From positions 1 to 64,000 of the forward strand of contig NZ_VLKO01000006.1 of assembly GCF_007830355.1 (NCBI RefSeq): a stretch of 64,000 nucleotides of DNA, given 5' to 3'. Position 1 is the first letter of the stretch. Each line of letters begins with the position of its first letter. Position numbers and translations under genes: made by a program. Of this stretch, positions 51,866-60,456 are shown in pieces. The notes beneath the pieces are model-generated. The model searched no databases. It saw only the letters and a program-made list of their open reading frames with translations, and was not told the origin of the DNA. The stretch is from Flavobacterium tiangeerense (lineage in GTDB: Bacteria; Bacteroidota; Bacteroidia; Flavobacteriales; Flavobacteriaceae).

Positions 51866-54571
51866 ATGAAAACTAAATATACCATACTTATTATTATTTT
51901 TCCCTTTACCCTTTTTGCACAAACGGAAGAAAAATGGAAACAATTTATTAAAGAAAAAAGAGATAAAACATCAGCTCAATTTTATCTTGTAAAAACACAA
52001 GATGCACTTTTAAATAATTGTAAGATTATAAAAAAACTAGATTCAAAATTTAGTGTGATTTCCTTTTCAAAAAATTCGGTTGAAAATCAAGATATTAAAT
52101 TATATCCATTAAATAATTTGTGGAAATTACCAAGCAATCTAAAAAACCATTCATCGAAGAAAAATTATATAATCGTAACTAACGATATTTTAAAACTAAC
52201 AGAAAAACTTAAAGCATTACAGATAGATTACTTTATCCAATCTGATGTTGTATTTATAAATACCAACTACAAATCTTTAGTTAACCAAATCATTCCCATT
52301 CATAACGTCTTATCCATTACCCAAGAATCTTTCACCCCTACCGTTGAATCTAAAATTATTGACCAAAACTTTAGCGTTAATCAAATTAATATGTTGGTAA
52401 AAAATTTTAAAGACATAACGGGTTTAAATCAAATTGTATCTATTAAAGATGAATTTTTTGACATCAACGATATTGATTTGTTAAATAAACATATTCCTTC
52501 TAACACACAATCTAGTCAAGTTTCAAAGCACGCAACTGCAATGGCTACAATAGTTGCAGGGTTAGGAAATAGTTCTGTTTTGGGCAAGGGTGTTGCTCCA
52601 AAAGCAAAAATTCAATCATCCAATTTTCTCTCTCTCTTCCCTGATGCAATCACAACTATGCAAGGAGCCACCATTCAAAACCACTCTTATGGTACTGTAA
52701 TTGAGAATTTCTATGGCAATCTAGCGGCAGCATTTGACAAAACTCTTTACGAGAATTCTACAATCAATCATGTTTTCTCAGCAGGAAATAGAGGGACTGA
52801 AGGATTTAAAAGCATTACAGGAAATTTTAAACAATCAAAGAATAGTATTGTGGTAGGAAGTGTGAATGCTAGTGAAAACAGTATGCCATTTTCATCAAAA
52901 GGTCCTGCGTATGACGGCAGGATCAAACCCGAAATCGTTGCCTATAGCACAGAGGGTACCTCAAATGCAACTGCAATCACATCAGGAATTATTTCATTAT
53001 TGAAAGAGCTTTACAACAAAACACATACAATTTCTTTACAGAATGCAACTGCAAAAGCAATCTTGATAAATAGTGCAAAAGATTTAGGAAATTTAGGTCC
53101 TGATTTTACTTATGGCTATGGAAACGTAAATGCCTTAAAATGTTTAAATACCATACAACAAAATAGAATTATAACAGGAACTACAAAGTCTGAACAAAAA
53201 AACTTGCACCAAATAACCATACCAAATAATAGTAAGAATTTAAAAATAACATTGGTTTGGAATGATCCGCCAGCCCAAGTAAATACTAACATTAGTTTAA
53301 TACATGATTTAGATTTAGCGTTAATTTCACCATCAGAAACTTTTTTACCATGGATATTAAATCCCAATTCACCTCAGTTACCCGCAACAAAAGGTATTGA
53401 TAAAGTCAATACAATTGAACAAATAGAAATTACTGACCCTCAATTTCAAACATACAGTATATCCATAAGTGCTGGTTTACTAAATACGGATAGTCAAGAT
53501 TACAGTATTGTTTATGATTATGAGATAAAAAACTCATTCGAATGGAACTATCCTATTCTAAATAATAATTTCCCGCTAGATGGTAAATTAATTTCACCAA
53601 TAAAATGGAACTCCACAATTACAGGAACTAACGGTGAATTATCTATAAGTTATAACGATGGACAAACTTGGGAATCCATCAAAACAAACATCAATATAGA
53701 AAATGGACAATACCTATACCTACCTTTAAAAGAGCTTTTTACGAAAGCAAAACTTAAAATGAAAATCGGTAATGAAGAGTTTATTTCGGATAGTTTTATC
53801 ATTTCGTACGATTTAAATACCACGACTTCATTAGTTTGTAATGGAACAACTGAAATCAATTGGACTAAACCAGAAACTGTTTCTAGCTTTAATATTTACG
53901 AATTAGTTGATACAAAACTTACTTTCAAGGAGCAAGTTACTAATTCAACCTACACCTATACAAAAGGTAAAATTCACGCTGTCTCTCCTAATTTCAACTC
54001 TGTTGAGGGTATAAAAAGCGAATCTACTTTACGTTATGAAAATAACTCCAATTGTTATTTTGAATTTGTAAATGCCGAGATTACAACTGAGAACCTAATC
54101 ACAATCTCAACAAATCTTTTTAGTCTATTTCAAATAAAAAAAGTGGAACTCTTAAAATTAGTCAACAACAAAGAAATACTTTTAACATCGAAGAATGTTC
54201 CTTTATCTAAAAATTTTACTCTAGATGATGTCGCTCCATCAGAAGGATTTAACAAATACAGGGTACGACTGACACTAGAAGATAATACAACAATAAATTC
54301 AACAGCTATTGATATTATTTTTATGGGAAAAAGTGATTTTTTTGTTTATCCAACGGCTTTAAAACCAAACCAAGACATCAATATTGAAACTAAAAAAGAA
54401 GAAGAAACTTTTTTCTATCTTTTAAACATGAATGGGCAAAATACAGTATCACAATCCTTCATTACAAAAAGTACTTCCATCACTTTACCAAGTCTACCAA
54501 GTGGTATTTACATTTACAAAATCATCTCTAAAACAGGAAAAAATAAAACGGGAAAAATCAGCATTCAGTAG
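51866..54571 (+). CDS. T9SS-sorted S8 family serine peptidase
   Basis: A 901-residue secreted subtilase. Signal peptide MKTKYTILIIIFPFTLFAQ, an N-terminal prodomain to about 150, then the catalytic core. The Asp is in VSIKDEFFDIN (about residue 194), the His in SKHATAMATIVAG (about 221) and the Ser in EGTSNATAITSG (about 364). The Asp motif departs from the usual D-x-G, so this is a divergent member. A long beta-sandwich region follows and the last 75 residues are a type A sorting domain (FFVYPTALKPNQ to GKISIQ). I chose the ATG at 51866; a TTG lies one codon earlier. Its stop overlaps the convergent Crp gene by 14 bases. Confidence 0.9.
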   Translation: MKTKYTILIIIFPFTLFAQTEEKWKQFIKEKRDKTSAQFYLVKTQDALLNNCKIIKKLDSKFSVISFSKNSVENQDIKLYPLNNLWKLPSNLKNHSSKKNYIIVTNDILKLTEKLKALQIDYFIQSDVVFINTNYKSLVNQIIPIHNVLSITQESFTPTVESKIIDQNFSVNQINMLVKNFKDITGLNQIVSIKDEFFDINDIDLLNKHIPSNTQSSQVSKHATAMATIVAGLGNSSVLGKGVAPKAKIQSSNFLSLFPDAITTMQGATIQNHSYGTVIENFYGNLAAAFDKTLYENSTINHVFSAGNRGTEGFKSITGNFKQSKNSIVVGSVNASENSMPFSSKGPAYDGRIKPEIVAYSTEGTSNATAITSGIISLLKELYNKTHTISLQNATAKAILINSAKDLGNLGPDFTYGYGNVNALKCLNTIQQNRIITGTTKSEQKNLHQITIPNNSKNLKITLVWNDPPAQVNTNISLIHDLDLALISPSETFLPWILNPNSPQLPATKGIDKVNTIEQIEITDPQFQTYSISISAGLLNTDSQDYSIVYDYEIKNSFEWNYPILNNNFPLDGKLISPIKWNSTITGTNGELSISYNDGQTWESIKTNINIENGQYLYLPLKELFTKAKLKMKIGNEEFISDSFIISYDLNTTTSLVCNGTTEINWTKPETVSSFNIYELVDTKLTFKEQVTNSTYTYTKGKIHAVSPNFNSVEGIKSESTLRYENNSNCYFEFVNAEITTENLITISTNLFSLFQIKKVELLKLVNNKEILLTSKNVPLSKNFTLDDVAPSEGFNKYRVRLTLEDNTTINSTAIDIIFMGKSDFFVYPTALKPNQDINIETKKEEETFFYLLNMNGQNTVSQSFITKSTSITLPSLPSGIYIYKIISKTGKNKTGKISIQ

Positions 54572-55151
54572 TACGCTCTAACTTAAATTGTTTTTTTATC
54601 TTACATAAAAACTCATGAGAAACACCCAGATACGATGAGAGATTCCTATCATTAATTCGCTGTGCTTTTACAGGATATTTGTTTATAAAATCTAAATAAC
54701 GTTGCTTTGATGTCTTGTTCAAGATATCAAGCAATCTATCCTGCATGACAATATTTGTTTTTTCAATCAGCAAGGTGTGAAATTTCAAAAGCTTTGGAAC
54801 TTCTTTAAATAATTTAGTTTTATTTATTTTATTAATGACCAAAATTTCACAATCCTCAAGTGCTTTGATGTTATACCTTGTAAGTTTATCATGATAAAAA
54901 CTTTCAACATCAGTTATCCAATCATTATCAAATGCAAAAAAAAGTATACACTCAGCACCATTTTCTTTCAAGTGATAAATTTTGAATGCTCCATTTAAAA
55001 CAAAGGCTTCGTATTTACTATTAGAATCCTGAATTTGGAGATAATCATTTTTTTTTAGTTTAACCTGTTTTACGTTTTCCTGAATTAATTCCCATTCTTC
55101 ATTGGTCAGGGGAATTTTTTTCTCAATATTATTTCGCATTAATTCGTACAT
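54558..55151 (-). CDS. Crp/Fnr family transcriptional regulator
   Basis: A 197-residue regulator. An N-terminal cyclic-nucleotide-binding-like beta roll (about 15-110, with YLQIQDSNSKYEAFVLNGAFKIYHL) is followed by a C-terminal helix-turn-helix (DRNLSSYLGVSHEFLCKIKKQF). It has no Cys cluster, so it is not an oxygen sensor of the Fnr type. The effector is unknown. It lies between the subtilase and the pectate lyase and could control either. Alternative start at residue 5 (MRNNIEKK). Confidence 0.9.
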   Translation of the reverse strand: MYELMRNNIEKKIPLTNEEWELIQENVKQVKLKKNDYLQIQDSNSKYEAFVLNGAFKIYHLKENGAECILFFAFDNDWITDVESFYHDKLTRYNIKALEDCEILVINKINKTKLFKEVPKLLKFHTLLIEKTNIVMQDRLLDILNKTSKQRYLDFINKYPVKAQRINDRNLSSYLGVSHEFLCKIKKQFKLERTTEC

Positions 55152-55381
55152 TTTTTTGGGGTTTTATTTATATTAATTATGCATTATTTCAATCGAAAAA
55201 CAGTAGGTTATGCAATCGATTACGTAAAAATAATAAAATTATAGTATTTTCAATATAACAATCAATAAAAAACACAAAATTTAATTAATTATAGATTTTA
55301 TTGAACAAGTTCAATAATAATACCTTTTTTTATGATTTATTTTGTAATGCTTTAAATCACTAACATTTAACAAAAAGTACT

Positions 55382-56494
55382 ATGAAATTAAATTTAAATG
55401 TATCCGTTTTCATTGTGAGTCTTTTCTTTGGGCTCACAAGTTGTAACAATGAAGAAACTGCAGAAACTAATGCAGGTACAGCACAGTTAGAAACAAAAAC
55501 ATCAAAGAACAATGCAAGAGTTGGCGATTGTGCAGCTGTTCCTGGCTGGGCATCACAAAATGGTGGAACTACTGGAGGTGGCAACGCTACAGAAACAGTA
55601 GTAAGTACTTATACGCAATTAAAAGCTGCAATAGAAAACACTTCTGTGAAAGTCATTAAAGTAACAGGAACCATTACTATTCCTGCTACTTCAACGGGTC
55701 GTATTGCTTTTCAAGATCAAACTGGAAAAACAATTTATGGCGCCAGCGGTGCAAAATTAGTTTCGACGGATCAAACCAAAGCCAATTCTGGAATTTTAAA
55801 TATTAAGAGATGTAAAAATATCATTCTTAGAAATCTAATTTTTGAAGGACCAGGTGCATATGATACAGATGGTTGGGATAATGCAATAATTGATAATTGC
55901 CAAAATGTTTGGGTAGATCATTGTGAGTTTAGAGATGGAGTTGATGGGAATTTAGATATCAAAAATCAGTCAGACTTTGTAACTGTCTCTTACACTAAAT
56001 TCACGTACCTAAAAGCTCCAAGACCAGGCGGATCAGGAGGTTCTCCAGATCACAGATATTCTAACTTAATAGGTTCTAGTGATGGCGCAACAGCAGATAG
56101 AGGTAAACTTAGAATAACTTTTGCAAGATGTTGGTGGGCTACTGGATGTAAAGAAAGAATGCCAAGAGTACGTTTTGGTAAAGTACATATTGTAAACAAC
56201 TACTTTAACAGTTCTGCTAGTAATAAATGTGTAGCTGCAGGTCTTGAAGCTAGCATTAGAGTTGAAAATAATGTATTTGAAAATGTAAATCAACCTATTG
56301 ACCTTATGACAGGCTATACTGCTGTTACAGTTATAGGTAACATATTTACAAACACAACAGGTAATACTGCTGGAAGCAATACGGCTTTTACACCAAGTTA
56401 TACCATACCGTTACTGTCTGCTAGCGCTGTAAAAGCTGATGTTACAGCTGGAGCAGGTGCTACATTTACTGGAAATATTTGTGGATCTTTTTAA
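55382..56494 (+). CDS. Pectate lyase family 1 lipoprotein
   Basis: A 370-residue lipoprotein (lipobox GLTSC-N, Cys about residue 21) with a Ser/Thr/Asn-rich linker and then a polysaccharide lyase family 1 beta-helix. Signature features are WVDHCEFRDGVDGNLDIKNQ (the calcium-binding vWiDH-like turn), followed by ARCWWATGCKERMPRVRFGKVHIVNNYF with the catalytic Arg region. It would cleave pectate by beta-elimination at the cell surface. No other pectin gene is nearby. It is monocistronic with a strong terminator; the 230 bases upstream are AT-rich. Confidence 0.92.
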   Translation: MKLNLNVSVFIVSLFFGLTSCNNEETAETNAGTAQLETKTSKNNARVGDCAAVPGWASQNGGTTGGGNATETVVSTYTQLKAAIENTSVKVIKVTGTITIPATSTGRIAFQDQTGKTIYGASGAKLVSTDQTKANSGILNIKRCKNIILRNLIFEGPGAYDTDGWDNAIIDNCQNVWVDHCEFRDGVDGNLDIKNQSDFVTVSYTKFTYLKAPRPGGSGGSPDHRYSNLIGSSDGATADRGKLRITFARCWWATGCKERMPRVRFGKVHIVNNYFNSSASNKCVAAGLEASIRVENNVFENVNQPIDLMTGYTAVTVIGNIFTNTTGNTAGSNTAFTPSYTIPLLSASAVKADVTAGAGATFTGNICGSF

Positions 56495-56512
56495 TTAATT
56501 TCAAATTTTTGT

Positions 56513-56553
56513 AACAACACTTCTTGCAAAACAAGAAGTGTTGTTTTTTTTTA
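56513..56553 (+). terminator. Intrinsic terminator of the pectate lyase gene
   Basis: AACAACACTTCTTG (56513-56526) pairs perfectly with CAAGAAGTGTTGTT (56532-56545), with a 5-base loop and a T run. Confidence 0.95.
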
Positions 56554-56649
56554 CAAATTATAAAGCAGTAGAAAGCTTAATTCAAAATTCTTTAGTAAAG
56601 TTAATTAGCAAACACATAAAGCCTATTTTATACTAGCCATAAAATTTAC

Positions 56650-56657
56650 TATTTTTG
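56650..56657 (+). promoter_or_regulatory. -7 element of aguB
   Basis: TATTTTTG, 18 bases before the ATG at 56676. The -33 is not clear. Its place shows that the true start is 56676 and not the in-frame TTG at 56655 that overlaps it. Confidence 0.65.
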
Positions 56658-56675
56658 CATTCTAAAATTTATGTA

Positions 56676-57563
56676 ATGTCAAATAAAAAATATAAAATAG
56701 CTGTTATTCAACTAAACCTGAATGATGTAGCCGAAAATAATTTAAAAAAATGCATTAGTTGGGTTCGCGATGCAGCAAAACTTGGTGCCGAAGTAATTTC
56801 GTTACCAGAATTATACAGCAGTCATTATTTTTGTCAAAGTGAAGACGTAGATAATTTTGCTTTAGCGGAACCGTTATACAGCACTTCTTTTACTGCTTTT
56901 AGTGCTTTGGCAAAAGAATTAGGAGTTGTAATTATTGTTCCTTTTTTCGAAAAAAGAATGGCTGGCATTTATCACAATAGTGCCTATATTATTGATACTG
57001 ATGGTTCAGAGGCAGGATTGTATCGAAAAATGCATATTCCAGATGACCCTGCATTTTACGAAAAATTTTATTTTACACCGGGTGATTTAGGATTTAAAAA
57101 CAATCGTACCAAGAAAGGGAATATAGGAACATTAATCTGTTGGGATCAATGGTATCCAGAAGCAGCACGCATAACAGCTTTAAAAGGTTCCGAAGTATTG
57201 TTTTACCCAACAGCAATTGGTTGGCATCCGCAAGAGAAAGAGCAATATGGTGAAAACCAATATGGCGCTTGGATGAATGTAATGAAAGGTCATGCCGTTG
57301 CAAATGGTGTTTATGTTGCAGCAGCAAACCGTATTGGTTTAGAAAAATATTTACCAGAAACTCCTGGAATTGAATTTTGGGGAGCTTCATTTATCTGTGG
57401 GCCACAAGGTGAAATTTTGGCGCAAGCCTCACATGATAAAGAAGAAATTTTAATTGCCGAGGTTGACTTAGACTTACAAGAAAATGTGCGTCAAAACTGG
57501 CCATTTTTTAGAGACAGACGTATAGATGCCTTTGGAGATATTACAAAAAGAGCAATTGACTAA
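56676..57563 (+). CDS. aguB: N-carbamoylputrescine amidase
   Basis: A 295-residue carbon-nitrogen hydrolase (nitrilase fold) that converts N-carbamoylputrescine to putrescine, CO2 and NH3. The catalytic triad is Glu in LPELYSS (about 41), Lys in YRKMHIPDDP (about 116) and Cys in LICWDQWYPEAAR (about 152). The downstream HGHAV-type and NGVYVAAANRIG sequences fit the AguB subgroup. Its partner aguA lies 1.8 kb downstream. Two terminator hairpins follow; the first overlaps the stop codon. Confidence 0.93.
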   Translation: MSNKKYKIAVIQLNLNDVAENNLKKCISWVRDAAKLGAEVISLPELYSSHYFCQSEDVDNFALAEPLYSTSFTAFSALAKELGVVIIVPFFEKRMAGIYHNSAYIIDTDGSEAGLYRKMHIPDDPAFYEKFYFTPGDLGFKNNRTKKGNIGTLICWDQWYPEAARITALKGSEVLFYPTAIGWHPQEKEQYGENQYGAWMNVMKGHAVANGVYVAAANRIGLEKYLPETPGIEFWGASFICGPQGEILAQASHDKEEILIAEVDLDLQENVRQNWPFFRDRRIDAFGDITKRAID

Positions 57564-57574
57564 CTGCTCTTTTT
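57545..57574 (+). terminator. Terminator overlapping the aguB stop
   Basis: AAAAAGAGCA (57545-57554) pairs with TGCTCTTTTT (57565-57574) around a loop that contains the stop codon, so the last codons form the ascending arm. Confidence 0.75.
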
Positions 57575-57580
57575 AAAACA

Positions 57581-57623
57581 AAAAATCCCTGCTGAATTCT
57601 TTATTCAAGCAGGGATTTTTTTA
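57581..57623. terminator. Bidirectional terminator between aguB and the anchor-I gene
   Basis: AATCCCTGC...TGAAT pairs with ATTCA...GCAGGGATT with one bulge. A/T runs on both sides allow termination in either direction. Confidence 0.9.
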
Positions 57624-57638
57624 TTTCGAGAGTACATT

Positions 57639-59165
57639 TTAGTTCAAATCTGGCTGGAAAACTTTCACACTTCCGTCACCTTCACTACTTACCACAAGCA
57701 AACTTCTTTTTGTTGGACTTTTTGAAGCAGGAATATATAGTAGACCCTCAGGAGCATCACCCGTTTTTATAGTTTGCATTAGTTTAGGTGCTGCAGGATT
57801 TGAGATATCATAAATAATTACTGCATCGGCGCGTTCAAGACCTACAAAAAGTATTGTTTTAGGCCCCATTTTTGTAACTACTACAGATTCTGGCTCAGCC
57901 CCTTTATCATCACTTCTACCGTCATCATAAAAACCTAATTCTTGTGATTTTTTATCCAATTCATTTTTACTATCATAAACTAAATCACCAGTTGTACCAT
58001 TCCAGATTGAAAACGACCTCGACCCAAACGATACTAGCTCATCAAAATCGCCATCGCCATCAGTATCTCCCATTTTAGTATTAATATTTAGCCTACCTAA
58101 ACTAGTCTCAGCTTTTAGTGCTGTAGCATCTGGAAACGCTACAGGATCAAGAATTACTGATGAACTACCTACTCTTTTTACATCAACAAAAGCGCTATAT
58201 TCTCTAGCATCACCTTCATTTGCAGTTACAAAATAAGATATTTTATTTACTTCAAAACTACTTATTGCATCTGGTTGATACATTCCTTTTATTTTCCAAG
58301 GTTTCATAAATATTCCTCCATCTTTATCACTAACATCAATTGCGTTGTCAGCAAGATTATAGTCTTTTAGACCCAAAGGAAAAATATTCGTAATCGTTTT
58401 GCTACTCAAATCAATTTTAGCAACCCCATTGTTTTCTTGTAAAGTTACCCAAGCTGTTTTAGAATCAGCAGATATAGTAATGTATTCTGGTTCAACATCT
58501 GATGCGAAATTATTAGTTACGCTAGCAATTCTAAAACCTTTTGCCTTGAGCGTATTTAACTGGTTTACAAAACCTGCAAAATTTAAAGTTGTAACCGCAT
58601 AATTACTATTTACCGCAATTATAGATACGGAACCCTCTGGGTCAATCGAGTAAGTGTCGTTTGGCTCACCTTCATTGGCAGTCATGATAAAATTTCCATC
58701 AGGAGAAAATGTAATCATATCTGGTAAGGCACCAACCGTAATTTCTTTAATAAGAGCGTATGTAGTGGTATCAAAAACCAAAACTTTACCAGCATCTTGC
58801 TTATTCGGTTTTGCCTCTAAGGCTACAGCTAATTTACCATTAAAGGTAGTAACGCTATTTGAGGCTCCATTATAAGGCGTCAAATCAATACTGGTTACAA
58901 ATTTTGGACTCGCTGGATTTGACAAATCAATTACATCAATTCTATTCGTATTGCTATTGTTGACAGTAAATAATTTCTTAGATACTTCGTCATATGCACT
59001 AATTTCAGCAGCACCTGTTCCTCCTATTGTAAGACTTCCAATTTCTTTAAATGAAGCAGGATTTTCATTCACAATAGTTTCTTGATCGTTGCTTGAATTA
59101 TCCTCTTTAGTACAACTAGACAAAATCAAAATTGCAGCTAGAAGTGAAATACTGTATTTTTTCAT
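57639..59165 (-). CDS. Choice-of-anchor I family lipoprotein (beta-propeller)
   Basis: A 508-residue lipoprotein (lipobox ILSSC-T, Cys about 18) made of repeated beta-propeller blades. VIDLSNPASPKFVTSIDL, FSPDGNFIMTANEGEPNDTYSIDPEGSV and the C-terminal DISNPAAPKLMQTIKTGDAPEGL are typical of the choice-of-anchor I group. No catalytic residues for phosphatase activity are evident, though related proteins are sometimes called alkaline phosphatase. It lies between aguB and aguA on the opposite strand, which is not functionally informative. Function unknown. Confidence 0.88.
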   Translation of the reverse strand: MKKYSISLLAAILILSSCTKEDNSSNDQETIVNENPASFKEIGSLTIGGTGAAEISAYDEVSKKLFTVNNSNTNRIDVIDLSNPASPKFVTSIDLTPYNGASNSVTTFNGKLAVALEAKPNKQDAGKVLVFDTTTYALIKEITVGALPDMITFSPDGNFIMTANEGEPNDTYSIDPEGSVSIIAVNSNYAVTTLNFAGFVNQLNTLKAKGFRIASVTNNFASDVEPEYITISADSKTAWVTLQENNGVAKIDLSSKTITNIFPLGLKDYNLADNAIDVSDKDGGIFMKPWKIKGMYQPDAISSFEVNKISYFVTANEGDAREYSAFVDVKRVGSSSVILDPVAFPDATALKAETSLGRLNINTKMGDTDGDGDFDELVSFGSRSFSIWNGTTGDLVYDSKNELDKKSQELGFYDDGRSDDKGAEPESVVVTKMGPKTILFVGLERADAVIIYDISNPAAPKLMQTIKTGDAPEGLLYIPASKSPTKRSLLVVSSEGDGSVKVFQPDLN

Positions 59166-59309
59166 AAATTATTTTTTACCAAAAATAGAAATGAACAAAT
59201 CAACTATAATTAACACAATATTATTTAATCATTACCTTAATACTATAAATGAAAACGCAGTTTTAAAAAATTGCAATGTTTGCTCGTTTTTTAAGTGAGT
59301 CTGAATCAT

Positions 59310-59317
59310 TATATTTG
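59310..59317 (+). promoter_or_regulatory. -7 element of aguA
   Basis: TATATTTG, 23 bases before the ATG at 59341. No good -33 at the right spacing. Confidence 0.6.
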
Positions 59318-59340
59318 CACCTTTGATAAACGTATATAAT

Positions 59341-60381
59341 ATGACTACAAATACTAGGCGTTTTCCAGCCGAATGGGAAAAACAACAAGGAATGCTACTG
59401 TGTTTCCCTCATAATGGGAAAGATTGGCCTGGAAAATATGAAGCAGTTCAATGGGCTTTTGTAGAATTTATTAAAAAAGTAGCAACTTTTGAAACTGTTT
59501 TTTTGGTTGTGGCAGATGAAAACCAAAAAATAAAAGTAAACACCATGCTGGAAACAGCTCATGTTGAACTAACAAATGTTTCGTACATCATTCACAAAAC
59601 CAATAGAAGTTGGATGCGTGATTCTGGACCAATCATTATAAAGAACGGCGCCGAAAGAGAGGCATTAAACTTTAATTTTAATGGCTGGGCCAAATACAAA
59701 AACATACAATTAGATAAATTTGTTCCTGAGAAAGTGGGCGAATTTCTAAATATTCCTGTAACTCAAGTCATGTACAAAGGAAAACCGGTGATTGTTGAAG
59801 GTGGTGCCATTGATGTAAACGGATGTGGAACCTTATTAACATCAGAGGAATGTTTAATGCACCCAGACATACAGGTTCGAAATGCAGGCTTTACAAAAGA
59901 AGATTACGAAGCCGTTTTCAAGGAATATCTTGGCGTAACCAATGTGATTTGGTTAGGCGACGGAATTGAAGGCGATGATACTCATGGACATATTGATGAT
60001 TTGTGTCGATTTGTAAACGAAGATACCATTGTCACTATTGTAGAAAACGATCCGCTTGATAAAAATTATAAGCCGCTACAAGACAATTTAAAACGTTTAC
60101 AAAATGCAAAACTTGAAAACGGAAAATCTCCAATTACTGTAGCCTTGCCAATGCCGAAGAAATTAGAATTTGACGGATTGCGATTACCTGCAAGCTATGC
60201 TAATTTTTTGATTTTAAACCAATGTGTTTTAGTACCTACTTTTAATGATAGTAACGATCGTAAAGCACTAAACATACTAGCAGAATGCTTTCCAGATAGA
60301 GAAATTATCGGCATAAATGCAACTGATTTTATTTGGGGCTTTGGAACCCTACACTGTTTAAGTCAGCAAATACCTGAATAA
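59341..60381 (+). CDS. aguA: Agmatine deiminase
   Basis: A 346-residue guanidino-group deiminase that turns agmatine into N-carbamoylputrescine. Motifs are CFPHNGKDWPG, NRSWMRDSGPIII (substrate Asp), EGGAIDVNG (Asp-His region), GDDTHGHIDDLCRFV and the catalytic Cys in FGTLHCLSQQIPE at the C-terminus. I chose the ATG at 59341 (MTTNTRRFPAEWEKQQG) over the upstream TTG at 59323. With aguB it makes putrescine from agmatine; the arginine decarboxylase is not in the window. Confidence 0.95.
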   Translation: MTTNTRRFPAEWEKQQGMLLCFPHNGKDWPGKYEAVQWAFVEFIKKVATFETVFLVVADENQKIKVNTMLETAHVELTNVSYIIHKTNRSWMRDSGPIIIKNGAEREALNFNFNGWAKYKNIQLDKFVPEKVGEFLNIPVTQVMYKGKPVIVEGGAIDVNGCGTLLTSEECLMHPDIQVRNAGFTKEDYEAVFKEYLGVTNVIWLGDGIEGDDTHGHIDDLCRFVNEDTIVTIVENDPLDKNYKPLQDNLKRLQNAKLENGKSPITVALPMPKKLEFDGLRLPASYANFLILNQCVLVPTFNDSNDRKALNILAECFPDREIIGINATDFIWGFGTLHCLSQQIPE

Positions 60382-60388
60382 AGAAATA

Positions 60389-60422
60389 AAAAAAGACTTG
60401 TAAATACTTACAAGTCTTTTTT
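60389..60422. terminator. Bidirectional terminator after aguA
   Basis: GACTTGTAA (60395-60403) pairs with TTACAAGTC (60408-60416) across a 4-base loop with A/T runs on both flanks. Confidence 0.92.
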
Positions 60423-60456
60423 ATTAAAATAAATTCTTCTTTAAAATTCCAAAAAA

